Shown piece by piece: positions 11,610-22,648 of a DNA stretch of 64,000 nt. Numbering within the stretch: position 1 is the first letter of the stretch; each line of letters begins with the position of its first letter. The translations under genes were made by a program, and so were the position numbers. Where the stretch lies: contig OX637796.1 of the NCBI GenBank assembly GCA_951802425.1, positions 2,790,001 through 2,854,000 of the forward strand, written 5' to 3'. A model generated the notes under the pieces. That model made no database searches. It had not been told where the DNA came from and saw only the letters and a program-made list of their open reading frames with translations. This stretch comes from Clavaria fumosa. Its lineage: Eukaryota > Basidiomycota > Agaricomycetes > Agaricales > Clavariaceae.

Positions 11610-12047
11610 GATGAGGGTATGTGCAGAGGTGCAAGTTCCGCTCTCCTCTCCTTTTGTGATGCAATTCAATTAGGCAACACTGGTTCACGCGCTAGCAAAT
11701 TTAAATTTCCACTCATGAAACACTTGTCAAAATATACAAAATTAGCAGTGTACACTGCAATGTGATAGTACTCCCATGGCAGAATAACCAGCCCTGCTCT
11801 GCTCGCACTTCTTCTCTCTAGTGCTTCTCGTGTGACCTTTGGACATCATTGCGCAGTCACTTCCTTTTTCTTACTAGCACTCTTTGCCACTTCGCGCAAT
11901 GTGTACTTTCGTGTTGCCATTCTGCCGTGTGCCGCGGCTCAATTCAGGGCAAGTGATTTGTATCACGTGATGCGTAACATATTCATAAACACGGCCAACT
12001 AGCCAACTAGCCGATTGCTTTTTGACTTTTTTTTTTTGCTTTGGTCG
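11610..12047. promoter_or_regulatory. divergent intergenic region with CACGTG box
   Basis: No gene seen in 438 bp between the ceramidase (minus) and MAS2 (plus). TATCACGTGATG (core 11964-11969) lies 78 bp before the MAS2 ATG. A tandem CCAACTAG pair lies near 11996-12011, and a T-rich run precedes the ATG. Confidence 0.5.
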
Positions 12048-13744
12048 ATGCGCAGAGCAGCCTCCCTAATTTCTCACCTTGCTCAACATGTGCCTCCTCA
12101 ACGAAAGCTACATCAACTGCACCAGGCAATACCGCAGACGAATATCACAACTCTTCCCAATAAATTCCGCGTAGTCACCGAGGCTACGCCTGGTCACTTG
12201 GCTGCAGTTGGTCTGTACATTGATGCAGGCGCTCGTTATGAGACGCCTTCCACGTCTGGTGTCAGTCACTTTTTGGACAGAATGGCTTTCAAGGTATTTT
12301 AGTTTCGCATTGTCTGTTGGATTTTATCTTTTTTGCGCACACGCCCCGCAGACGACAAGCTCTCGGTCAGAGTCTGAAATGTCACGAGTTATGAATGCTC
12401 TTGGGGGCCAAATTATGTGCTCTTCGACCAGGGAAACGATTATGTATCAATCATGTCATTTCCACAAGTCGACTCCGCTTGCTCTCTCGCTTATCGCCGA
12501 CTCCGTCACGAACGCACTGTTTCTACCAGAGGAAATAGAGGCGCAGAGAGAAGCGGCGCGTTACGAATTTCGCGAAATCAAATCGAAACCCGAGGTTATC
12601 CTTCCAGAGATCCTTCATCAAGTAGCATACGGGGGTAAGACTTTGGGCAACTTAATACTCTGTCCCGAGGACAGGATAGATGTCATCGACTCGCATATGC
12701 TTCGAGAATGTGTGAGGAACTGGTACCGGCCAGAAAGGATGGTTATTGCGGGAGCAGGTGTACAACACGAAGAATTGGTTGAACTGGCGGATAAGTTCTT
12801 CTCTTCACTTAAGGTTCCAGCACAGACAATACCTCAGCCGTCACTATCGCGCTCGTCGGGTCTTTCCCCCTCAATATCACCACATTTCCTGCCCTCGCCT
12901 TCATCATCCATAGCCAAGACCCTGGCACGCGCTGCTTCATCATACCTCTTCCCTTCGGCAGCCCCACCCCCTTCGGATCCTTCACTGGCAGCGCAGTCGT
13001 TCGATTCCCGGTTGCCCGCTTCGTACACGGGCGGCCACCGCTTTCTGCTTGATACCTCTTCCGAGTTCAATCACATCTATGTTGCGTTCGAAGGTGTCGG
13101 CGTCCATGATGATGACATCTACACCTTGGCAACTATGCAGGTCCTCCTGGGCGGCGGTGGATCGTTCTCCGCCGGCGGGCCAGGAAAGGGCATGTATTCG
13201 CGACTCTACACCCACGTCCTCAACCGGTTTTCGCAGATTGATCATTGTGCATCCTTCCACCACATCTACACCGATTCTTCGCTCTTTGGCCTCTTCGCCA
13301 GCGCGTACCCGCAACCCAGCACCGACGTGGCGCAAGTCCTCCCTCATCTCGTCCATCAGCTGAGCATGCTGCTGTATTCTCCCGTGCAGCAACAAGAACT
13401 GTCACGAGCAAAGAATCAGCTGAAATCGAGCTTGGTCATGGCCCTTGAGAGTCGGGCTGTGGAGGTTGAAGATCTGGGTAGGCAGGTGCGCCTTTTTTCA
13501 AGTGGCTTCCTCTGGGCCAACCCACTAAGGTGTGTTTCCGCAGATCCTCGTTCATGGCCGCAAGGTAGAACCATCCGAGATGATCGCCAAAATCGACGAT
13601 GTGACTGCGGAGTCCGTTCGCCGCGTTGCGGCTCGACTGTTCGGACGGGACTCCGGGCGCAAGACTACGATCTTGTGCATGGGGAGGGAGGATGTTGGGG
13701 ATTGGCGGCCCATATTCAGGAAATACGGTGTTACAGTTGCCTGA
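12048..13744 (+). CDS. MAS2: mitochondrial processing peptidase alpha subunit
   Basis: Regulatory/substrate-binding subunit of the matrix protease that removes presequences. Exons 12048-12293, 12352-13485 and 13544-13744 give 526 residues. The presequence is MRRAASLISHLAQ. The core begins TTLPNKFRVVTEATPGHLAA. The degenerate zinc motif SHFLDRMAFK replaces the HxxEH of the catalytic beta subunit, as expected for alpha. Other family marks are QIMCSSTRETIMYQS, PEILHQVAYGGKTLGN and the glycine-rich loop LLGGGGSFSAGGPGKGMYSR that holds substrate. The C-terminal exon reads ILVHGRKVEPSEMIAKID. A low-complexity Ser/Pro insert (about residues 265-310) separates the two halves. It is convergent with BRCA2. 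Confidence 0.95.
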
Positions 13745-13848
13745 GGGGATTGGTGCTATCTTCATATCTTGTCAAAGGCATATAGTCCGTGCATAATGCA
13801 TGGAATTCCACGCGACAAGTGAATGATGAACAGGCCCCAACTTTAGTC

Positions 13849-16800
13849 CTAAAGAATTCTTGTCCATCTCGATTTCTTCCCAGTAGTCAGGTAAATCTCA
13901 GCCCCTGGGTCACGGCCCATCCAAGCACCCTGTTGTGCTGGCAGCAAATTTGTTACCTGCGAGGCAATATCAACTATGCGCAACAGAAGAGAATGACAGA
14001 TTGCTGACGCGAAAACGTTGCCCTTCTCGAAACGCACCCCCTTCGCCCCCTTCCGCGACCGTAAGTCCAAGTGCATCCCAGACCGTTAACTTCGCCCTGC
14101 GATTAGATGGCCTCTTTTCTGTACGTGCGTCTTGCACTAGAAGAACGCGAAAGTCACGAACTCGGCGGGGTGGGCATGTATGCTATAACCCGTGGATCGG
14201 TGGAAGAAGCCCGAAGAAAGAAGGGGGGCTTACAGTCAGCTCGTTCTCGATCTCATCATCGAGGCGCTCGGTGTCCTTGATGATTTTGTCCCTGAGATGA
14301 GCCGCGAGCCAGCCGGCATCGCTTGGGCTTAACCTTGTTATTATGGGACCCACGTCCGACGCTTCTTCTAACTCGTCATAGAGATCATCGATTTTATCCG
14401 GAGGTGAATCTATACAACATTGTGTCAAGTGGGCAGATAAAGTCGGCTACATACCGGCACACACCGTCGTCTTTTGGCTTGAATTTATCACCCGCCTTCC
14501 TCTCAAGTCTTTCTGTCCATCGTTCCAGGCGGAGCCTCACCTTGTCAGCGGCAAGTTTCAACTTCGACACTTCGACTTCTCTCTTCGCCTATAAGCCTAG
14601 GACTCAGTCGCTGATACCTGAAGACAGCCAGTGTCGGACTGGCCTTCCATTTGTCCACTACTTTCGCCTCTTCCATCTCATTTCGTGGACCTTCTCGTCT
14701 TGTCTTGCCATCCTCTTGGATGAACTCAATGTAAGCCAAAGGAAAAACTTTCAGAACCAGTAAATCCATGACGGTCACCACACCTCCGTCCGTCGTCAAC
14801 TTGTTCATAGTACAAACGGGTGGGAATCCTTTTTGAAAGCCAAGCTTCGCGTGCCATGGCGCAAGATGAGACGAATTTCCAGTGAGAATGAGTTTGGTGG
14901 AATTATATGCTTCGAGGACCTCAAGCGGTTCTTTACGCTCTGTTGACAACTGATGCCATAGAGAAATTTCGTGAAATCATCCGATGGTAAAAAGGGTAAT
15001 ATTCACCGTTGCGCCTACGACCGCAATCTTCCTGCCGACTCTGATGACTTCCTTTCTGACAGCCTTCGCAAGCGCTACGTCAATCTGAGCTCTCAGTCGA
15101 TACCACCCATCAGTCACTTCCAGTTCTGGATGAGGTTCAATCGGCCGTCCGTCATCCGTACAACCTCCTTCTGACCAGGTGATTCCAGACACGCAAAGCA
15201 CGACATAAATTGACGCTGGCGCGTCTTGAGTGGTAATCAGACGCAGGGCCGAACGCTGTGGGGAATCGAGGTCACGTTGGTATCTATCCGAGACAAGAAT
15301 CGTCCATGAGAACCGATCCATTGAAGAAAACGCCGGCGACCAACCGATAAAGCAACTGCCTCATGACTTCCCTCCAACACCATCGTTTTTCCTCCGCCTC
15401 CGCTTCTCTGCTTGGATCCAATGCAACCATACCAGCTAATTTCCACAAAATCAGACACCAATGATTGTCGACCCATGCCTGCGTCGCGAGTTTGCATCCT
15501 CTCTGGTGCATTTCCAAAAGAGCAGCCGCAGGTCCCAGCATTTCAGTCGCTTGGCCTGATTCAGGTACAATGGTCGGAGCGGAGGAACGCGTGTGGAAGG
15601 TATAGTAAGCCGCTAATGTGGGCGTGATTTGTGATAATTCCGAGATGTTGCTACTTACGACAGTCAGTGTAATCCAAAGGGATTAAGTGTATCACCACAT
15701 ACATTCCAAAACCTTCTAATTCTTCAGCATTGTACGCCTGTGGAATCAATCCGGAAGAGCTTAAAGTTCGCCTTTCTGCAGTGAATCAGTTAACGAGAGC
15801 GCCCTCGATCTGCAGAATCAGGAAAGTTGACCCTTACTGCACTTGATGGAACAAAGAGCACTACTCTCGCCTGTGTCGTTCTCGACATTGGCATTCCCGT
15901 CAGCCTTCGTTTGCTCCAATACATTCCTAGCTATCGTGGGAGCAATTCGCTCCTTTCCTTTCCCCTTCGTGCTTAATGCGAGTCTACCTGGCTCTCCAGG
16001 TCCCATCCCTGGCTTGAATGGCGTGACAAACTTCATTTTGGCAGGAGTACCCCTTCTCGCAGCATTTGCGCTCATCCGAGACGCCCCACCCACGGTAGAG
16101 AGAGAGGAGGATGCAAAATTAAACTGCATATGTGTCGGGGATGCAATTGCAGATCGGTGCGGGTTGAGAGGGGAACTGTCGCTAGATGATTTCGGTTGGG
16201 TAGTGAGAAGCGGCGATCTGAATTGCTTGAGTCTGTGCTGCAACTTTCCACGAACTTCCTTGAGACCTTCTGTTGACGCAGGAGCAGGAGCATTCGCTTG
16301 ACTGAATGCGACTGGAAGTGGTATGTGAGACACCTGACTAGATCCAAGTGACGAATCCACGAGAGGCTGAAAATCCGGACATGATGGCGCAATTTGAATG
16401 TCGCCCTCTCGCCAGGCTTTCATTCTTTCCTTCGCCTTCTCTAACGCAACCTCTGAGGGCGCAATGAATGCTGCTACTGCATTGCCGGTCTTTGGAGTAG
16501 CCGCAACAGATTTGGCAGTTTGAAACAAAGGCACCGCAATAGCCTTGTCAACAGCAAGGACAGAGCCACCGTCAGGACTAAACCACGAAGAATAGTCTTG
16601 TTCAGGAATAAGTTCCGGAGAAGGAGAGCGAGAATAAACTGAAGATGCAGATGGAAAGCTTGAGATGGCGTTCAACGCAGATGTGAACATTGGAATACTT
16701 CGCGTCGCGACGTCGCCAACAGGCTTCGCGCTGTGTACCAATGCATCATCGAGACCGCTACTGGGAATCGAGGGTGGGTTGGTTGCTGTAGTGTGGCCGG

Positions 16801-17110
16801 CTTCGCCAAGTCGTAGCGCTTGTTCGATCAGACTCAAATTTTCCTCCTTCTCTGGCTGGCTTCTGTTGTTGGAAACGTGGTGGAATTCAGCTTCGAGTTT
16901 ATCCAGCGCTTCTAAGTCCCCTTGACTTAAGTTGTCCCAGAAGTAGTCGCATGACGAAGAGGAAGACCTTCGACGCTTGAGATGAGGTGAGCCACTCTGT
17001 AGAACCTGAGCGCTTTCCGTCGCCGGTGTGTCATTGGAGTGATTTTTGTGCATATCTGCAAGAGCACTCCAGAAAGCGTAACGCCTCGACAAACACGGCG
17101 CGTCGTACAT
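13849..17110 (-). CDS. BRH2: BRCA2 orthologue (Brh2), recombination mediator
   Basis: Loads Rad51 on RPA-coated single-stranded DNA. Nine exons: 15838-17110, 15703-15775, 15345-15653, 15007-15283, 14618-14949, 14465-14580, 14234-14409, 14009-14182, 13849-13956, about 945 residues. The N-terminal half is disordered with two FxxA elements suited to Rad51: FQTA (about 196-199), followed by APSEVALEKAKERMKAW as in BRC repeats, and FSQA (about 269-272). The Dss1-binding helical domain contains WVDNHWCLILWKLAGMV and EVMRQLLYR. OB1 contains RLITTQDAPAS, LTGNSSHLAPWHAKLGF and GPRNEMEEAKVVDKW. OB2 contains LTVWDALGLTVAEGGEG and LLPAQQGAWMG, ending SRWTRIL. The junction of exons 5 and 6 (intron 14581-14617, 37 nt) is the least certain; a 73-nt alternative also keeps frame. 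CACGTG overlaps the region just 5' of the ATG. Confidence 0.9.
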
Positions 17111-17782
17111 CACGTGAGGGTGACTGTCACGCGTGACAACCACAACGACGACGTTTCACTTGCAAGGCAACTTCAAAATTCCATGCAAGCGGAAAGTAAT
17201 GTCAACTCTTAAAACGGCAGATGTTGCGTGCACACTTCGGGCCTGTGTTTGTAAGTGTTCAGTATTCTTCAGCACCTGGGTGTGACTCTTGTCAAGGCGT
17301 TACTTTTGCATTTCCCGTAATGGTCGCGACACGGTGACAAGACAATGTTCGACTTGCATTCCACCTGTGGCACGATTGCTCGTCAAGCGTCAAGCGTCAA
17401 GTCTCGTCAAGCGTCAAGTCTCGCCCATTCAGACCGAGTTTGACATGCGACAGCTGGTATATTCTTTCACGGCTCGGCGCATGGTCTGGTGTTAGTCGTT
17501 GCTCAAGGCAAGGGGGAATGTTACGTACATCGTCAAACAAGTCAGAAGTTTGCCGTCCTTACTTGGCCAATATTATGAATGTAAATGGCCATGCTCAACG
17601 CGCTCTGTCGGTGTGCAAACATAGTTCGACTCGTGTTCATAAGTGCTGTATGTCACGTTCTTGTGCTTGCGCGACCTGTTCGCTGGCCTAAGAGATTTCC
17701 CGCGAGTTTTCCGTTCCACAATACCCTCCCAGCCGCGGCCAAGCGGCTTTGGACGAACATATCTTAGTACCAACCGCTGACA
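17111..17782. other. divergent intergenic region, no gene seen
   Basis: 672 bp between BRH2 (minus) and the taxilin gene (plus). It holds a CACGTG box at 17111-17116, directly upstream of the BRH2 ATG, and a short tandem repeat at 17381-17422. Small open frames here lack coding features. Confidence 0.5.
17381..17422. repeat. short tandem repeat of a CGTCAAG unit
   Basis: CGTCAAG is repeated five times, with a TCT insertion after the third copy (CGTCAAG-CGTCAAG-CGTCAAG-TCT-CGTCAAG-CGTCAAG). It lies in the BRH2/taxilin intergenic region. Confidence 0.7.
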
Positions 17783-19827
17783 ATGAATGGCTCCAACTCG
17801 CCTAATGTCAGTGCACAAAACACCCCTACACGACCAGCCAAGGCTGTTCCGACACCCCATACATCATCCACGAACTCCCCCAACCACTCACACACGACCC
17901 GTGGAGCTATCAATGGGGCTCATCCCCCGGCCAAAAAGAAGAAGGAGCCTGCACCCGTTGACCCTGCTGTTATGTATGAAAGTTTAAAAAACCGCATCGC
18001 TGCACTAGAAGAAGAGGAAGTTCTCGAAGAGGAGGAGGAGCGGCGGTTCGGTAAGCGTACTCGACCTTTCAGCGAATATTATCACGTCGTGCTCATCTGA
18101 AACTCAGCTGAAGAGGCACAGAAGTCGGTCAAAGGTTTAGAGGAAACTGCAATACATGCCAAGTACATAGAACTGGTAGGAGCCACCTTCATTCTCCCGT
18201 TCTTTTCAAGAATTGAGGCACGCAACAGTTCGCAGAGCTGAAGAGGATGGAGCGGGACCATGCGAAAGAAAAACAGAAGTTAGTCAAGGACAAAGATGCG
18301 GGTGAGTGTGTCATTAATCAGTCTACATATTCCGCACTCTGACATTAGTCGGTGGCCAAAAGCAAAGAGCCAATTGACCAAAGCAAATCAGACAAAGACG
18401 AAAATGGAGAACCTTGCCCGAGAACTTCAAAAGGCAAGTGGTCTCCTGCAGACCCGTTCTTGAACGCGGTTCTCACTTCCAATATACCCAGGATAATAAA
18501 CGGCTGCGGGCACGTTTCGCTCACTCAAGTTTCAATTCTCTCTTTAGCTAATAGATTAACAGGAGGACAGCAAACGTTTAACGCAGAGCGTCGAGGGAGC
18601 ACAGGACGAGGTAAGAAAATTTTCATCTCCACAACTGGTCTATTGGACATGCCCGAGCCACAGATAGCACAAATGAAAACTGACATTGCCAAGCGTGTCG
18701 ACAAGGCAAGGGTTCAGGACGTGAAATTTCGTGAAATGCCGGACATTGTAGTCAAGGTTATTTGTCGGTATAGGGCAGAGCTCTTCTTCAAAATCTCAAG
18801 GAAGACGAAACTGGAGAGGCTTTTCAATGCTTGGACGGACCGGATGGAAACACACCCAGCTGCTGGCACTGGGAATGCGACAGCCGCGAAAGCAATCACA
18901 AATGCCGGAACTGGCAGGGATGTAGCAACTACACAACATTCGACAACTTCATCGTCGGCCATGCAGTTTGTTTTCACTCACAATGGGCGCACCTTGGAGG
19001 CTGATCAAACACCTGAGGAGATTGGGATGGAAAATGCGGACGAGATATTAGCTATAGAGTTGATGGACTTGACCGAGAATTTGGGAACTGAAGGCCATGT
19101 GCGCTTGAGGAACTGCCTTTGGAATCTTTGCCCAAGTTCATGATTTCCGATGAACAGGCTGAGCTAACAGAGTCGCGTCGTCAAAAGTTAAAGAAGGACT
19201 GGACTGAAAATCCACGAGAGTAAGACTCGTAAATTCATTCACTTTGACCCTCATTAATGTCATATTTCCATTCGTAGGGCATACTGGACAATAGAGCACC
19301 TCTTCGACAGAGTGTGGGTCTACTGTTCGACGGTCAGCATCATTTACTGACTATCCCACTACTCAGCGTGCGGGACCGCTTGAAGGAGATGCTCCGTCAG
19401 TACGAACTCCGGGAACGACATTTTGAATGCGTGATACGCTCCAAGGAACTGGAGGTTTTGCTATCGCGAGCGCGTGCTGCTGAACAGAAGCAAGTCGCGG
19501 AAGGAGAGAAAACGCGTGCAGACAAAGCAGAGGAAGAGGTAGCGCATTACGTGCATAGCATAGGGACGCAGAGCTGATGAACTTGTTGCAGAATCGGCTT
19601 CTCAGGAAGGACCTGGACACGGCTCATAGCCAGCAGACACTCTTAATCGACAAGCTGATAGCTTGTTGTAAGGAGGTCAGTTCTCCATCCGTCACTCCAT
19701 GCCCTATGGGCCTGACAAGCTTGTGCAGCCGAATGCGGAGCGAACTCAACGGTTGTTCACGTCTCTTCGAGAAGAGCTGGAGAAGCGAGGAACCGCCAAG
19801 TTCATCGACGGCGCGATAGGTGGATGA
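17783..19827 (+). CDS. taxilin-family coiled-coil protein with inserted SUMO-like domain
   Basis: Twelve exons in consistent phase: 17783-18050, 18108-18175, 18229-18301, 18363-18433, 18492-18509, 18563-18610, 18664-19098, 19158-19219, 19278-19313, 19367-19538, 19592-19675, 19729-19827; 477 residues. Taxilins are long coiled-coil syntaxin-binding proteins of membrane traffic. Taxilin-type blocks before the insert: MYESLKNRIAALEEEE, AEEAQKSVKGLEETA, FAELKRMERDHAKEKQKL, KMENLARELQKDNKRLRED. After it: VRDRLKEMLRQYELRERHFE and IRSKELEVLLSRARAAEQKQ. Between them (about residues 210-358) sits a ubiquitin-fold segment: VVKVICRYRAELFFKIS, KTKLERLFNAW, then after a Thr/Ala-rich loop MQFVFTHNGRTL, DQTPEEIGMENADEI. 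This is the SUMO/Rad60-SLD pattern, without a terminal diglycine. Exon 5 is 18 nt and flanked by two GC-AG introns. The intron at 19099-19157 is the least certain. Confidence 0.8.
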
Positions 19828-19933
19828 TTACCCATGTCATGGTTACCGTACAATAGAGACAATGCAAACAAACTTCTATATAATTCTGAATTGTGATGTA
19901 CAAGCAATTTTGCCTTCCAGAAGAACTGACGGC

Positions 19934-21453
19934 CTATACTAAGCTGTCCAACTCTTCAACTGATCCCACCACCCCTGACTTACTAAAGGCCTTCCCTTTA
20001 ACACCATCTAGTCCTTCCCCAGCGTAGCTTACCAGTGGCGAGATTTCAATTTCCACACCATCTTGAATAGTCGCCCCTGCGGCTTCTAAGAATCGCTTAT
20101 GTTGAGCAAGTAGGTCAGCCCTGCTCGTTTCAGGGTTCGAATCACTAGTCCCCGGTCCGTTCTTCAATGGACTGAACTCCTCATTCCTAACCACTTCCAG
20201 GACGGCAAACCGATTTGTATACGGGAATACGTCGAACACGAAAGTCTCAAGCTTCATGCCATTGGGTTTGCTCGGCTTGACTGATTCGCCCGTGCTAAGA
20301 TCGACGTGTGGTATCTTCTTACGCGCAATGTGGAAGGGCATCTCTTTCTCAAAAGTCTCGACTTGTTCCAGGAAGGCAGTGGTATAAAAATGGTTCGCAA
20401 TGTTCCCAGCTCTGAACGAGAGCTCCCCACTAGGATCGCGCTTCTCTGCTTGTTCTTTCGAGATTTCGGAATACTCCACCACACTTGGTTTAGACCCCTT
20501 AAGCGCGATGACACCAACTGCTTCAGTGGGGTATGCCTTTGGGACGACTTTGGCAGCACAATCAGCCTGCCTTTGTATGCAGCTGCCGATGAATACGGGA
20601 TCCGCTACGCGCACGAGACAGTTGTCGACGCAGTATGCGTGTATATAGCGGATCTTGCGGGCGCGAAGATCGGATAGAACAGTGCGAGACGCATTGTTAG
20701 GATCAAAAGAAGTGCGCAGCGCGGCGTACAAGCCACCATTGCCGTCTGGAGCGACCGCAACATGGAATTGAGAATCTAGAAAAGCCTTGCCGTCCATGGT
20801 CAAACATGGCAACGTTCCTGCGTAAACATCGATAAGAGACACTCGGAGGAAAGAAGTTAGTCTCCACCTTGCTCGAAGAAAGTGACATTTTGAGGCTTTA
20901 GGCCAAAGAAAGAGTTGTTGACAAAGAACTCTTCTGTGTCCTTGTGGGTAGGGCCACTTGTCATGATATACCAAGGTATAACGACCGAGCCTGACGTTTT
21001 GTTCTCTCTCGATTCAGCAAGAGTCTGAAGGCGACTGATTCGCTCCGCCTGATACTGGAAAAGGGATTTGTGAGAAGGCAGTCCGATATCGTAGCATCCC
21101 TTTGGCGCATTGCTGCCCAAGCGCGTCCCTTGCCCCCCTGCCATCAATAGGACCGCGACCTCGCCGTTCGCAATCGCTTCCAGTCCCAGGACCCGCCATG
21201 CCTCGACTTTCACGGAATCCAGCGTCACATCACAGAGGTCTACAGGCAGCGGCCAGATTGGCTCTTGGCGAGCACTCTTGAGGGCATCTGTCTCCGCAGT
21301 CACAGCTTTCTGATAAACCCGATGGACCCGCTCGATGTCGATATCCCGGAGCTGTTGAACGAGCGCCGATCGTTGATCGTCGGTTAATTTTGGCCAGAAG
21401 TGAAAGACATGGCCTTGCCCAACGGCCTCATAGCGGTGTCGAAGTTGATCCAT
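19934..21453 (-). CDS. UAP1: UDP-N-acetylglucosamine pyrophosphorylase
   Basis: Makes UDP-GlcNAc from GlcNAc-1-phosphate and UTP in the cytosol, supplying chitin, GPI and N-glycan synthesis. Exons 20868-21453 and 19934-20817 give 489 residues, full length for the family (yeast Qri1). The nucleotide-binding signature LLMAGGQGTRLGSNAPKG is at about residues 102-119. Further blocks are SLFQYQAERI, TSGPTHKDTEEFF, FFEQGTLPCLTMDGK (spanning the intron), GGLYAAL, IHAYCVDNCLVRVADPVF, VVEYSEIS, NHFYTTAFLE, and KLETFVFDVFPY with VLEVVRNEEFSPLKN for the sugar site. It is convergent with the taxilin gene, 106 bp apart. Confidence 0.96.
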
Positions 21454-21646
21454 GGCTCGAGAACGACTCTAAGTTGCAGGTACTGGTGGGCGTGACAGAT
21501 CATAAGATGGTGACGAGTCTTGATATAGCTTGATAACTTACTCAACTGCAGTAACGATTCTCGCATTCGCGCTCTCGGCCAACGAGAATTGTACATGGTG
21601 CGTTATGCATTGTGCCTTGCAATATTCTAATCATGAGGCCTATCAA

Positions 21647-21728
21647 GACCCCTTAGCGTAGTGGCTATCGCGTGAGATTCCAGTTATTGGCATCCTCAAG
21701 GTCGTCCGTTCGACTCGGGCAGGGGTCA
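21647..21728 (+). tRNA. probable tRNA-Trp(CCA) with a short intron
   Basis: GACCCCT (21647-21653) pairs perfectly with AGGGGTC (21721-21727), followed by discriminator A. TAGCGTAGTGG fits the A box and CGTTCGACTCG the B box/T loop, with T stem GTCCG/CGGGC. The length of 82 nt leaves about 9 nt of intron after the anticodon loop TTCCAG, giving anticodon CCA. The anticodon stem TGAGA/CCTCA has four pairs plus an A-C mismatch, so isotype and intron boundaries are provisional. A T5 run (21732-21736) serves as Pol III terminator. Confidence 0.75.
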
Positions 21729-21730
21729 GA

Positions 21731-21736
21731 TCTTTT
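21731..21736 (+). terminator. Pol III terminator (T run)
   Basis: CTTTTT three bases after the tRNA discriminator, the usual RNA polymerase III stop signal. Confidence 0.7.
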
Positions 21737-21854
21737 TACCAAATACTTTCTCTTGTCCAAGCACAACAATTATGGCAAGAAAACAATTTTAGATAAGTCG
21801 TATACGAAAAGATGTCCTTGGAAGACAACTAGCGAACGTCCGCAGGAGACGAGT

Positions 21855-22648
21855 TCAAACGTCCGTGCCCGTCATTGGGCCATGCTGGTCCCGGTCCACC
21901 CCATCTAGCGCTGGTGTGTGAGTGGATTGGCGAGATGTCTTTTGCGCAGCGGTGAAAAAAACGAACCGATCACTGTCAGTCTGTCCAACCGCATCGGGAT
22001 CAGGCTCGATCAACAGCCTTGAGCCAGCTTGAATACCACTGTCCCTGACAGTAGATGACTGAGAACATATATACTTTCTCTCTACCATACCATCCGTTGC
22101 TTTTTCGAGCCTGAGTAAGACGAGACGCGAGCTGCGAGTGGTGTCAGTTTTGACCATTTGAGGAGACAAGATCCCTCACGTTTGCCGGTTGATTCCGAAT
22201 GCAGCGCAAGCCCCTCCTAGAACTTGGAGTATGGGTTGTGACGGGCGTATATGGAAATGCTGAGTAGCTGGCGGGGAATTGGGCAAAACACAATTGATCG
22301 ACACCTTAACTTTGTCGTCTGTAAGATGGTGTAAGACTCCACGAAGACCTGACATTTGGAGAGGGGGACGTACCAACCAGCACGATGACAATCCTCCCCA
22401 CCGCTCCGCTCATCACTGCCTCCCAAGTCGTGGGATCATTGTGTATCTCCACGCTTCGTCCGTTGGAAGCGGGCAAGTCCGTAGTAGTGGCGATGAGTCG
22501 GGCGTCGTCTGCGATTCCAAAAACTTTGTAACAGAGTTGCTCTAGTTCCTGTAGAAAAGAGATAAGGGTCCTTGATTCGTACGACGAGCCATAAAGCTGC
22601 AAACCGCGAAGGACTGAGGTTTCGCGCAAGCGATCTCGCGGTCGCCAT
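21855..22648 (-). CDS. small unrecognised protein, possibly two beta-grasp modules
   Basis: Four exons in consistent phase (22586-22648, 22374-22548, 22180-22318, 21855-22110) give 210 residues. The first intron (37 nt, GTCGTA...CTACAG) is short and uncertain. The first half reads ELEQLCYKVFGIADDARL, then TTWEAVMSGAVGRIVIVLV. This is the pattern (helix, K-F-G-[IV], acidic loop, W, hydrophobic strand) seen in many small basidiomycete proteins that I take to be ubiquitin-like, but the assignment is by eye. The second half (KVSINCVLPNSP, HFHIRPSQPILQVLGGACAA, then GIQAGSRLLIEPD) has a similar strand-helix-strand order. The last 30 residues are polar. An earlier ATG pair at 22685-22688 is in another frame. 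Function unknown. Confidence 0.45.

Noticed and set aside
19099..19143. Stop codon of the SUMO-like frame taken as the end of a separate SUMO-like gene
   Set aside because: A 59-nt intron with donor GTGCGC at 19099 continues in frame into the taxilin coiled coil. It remains the weakest junction of that model.
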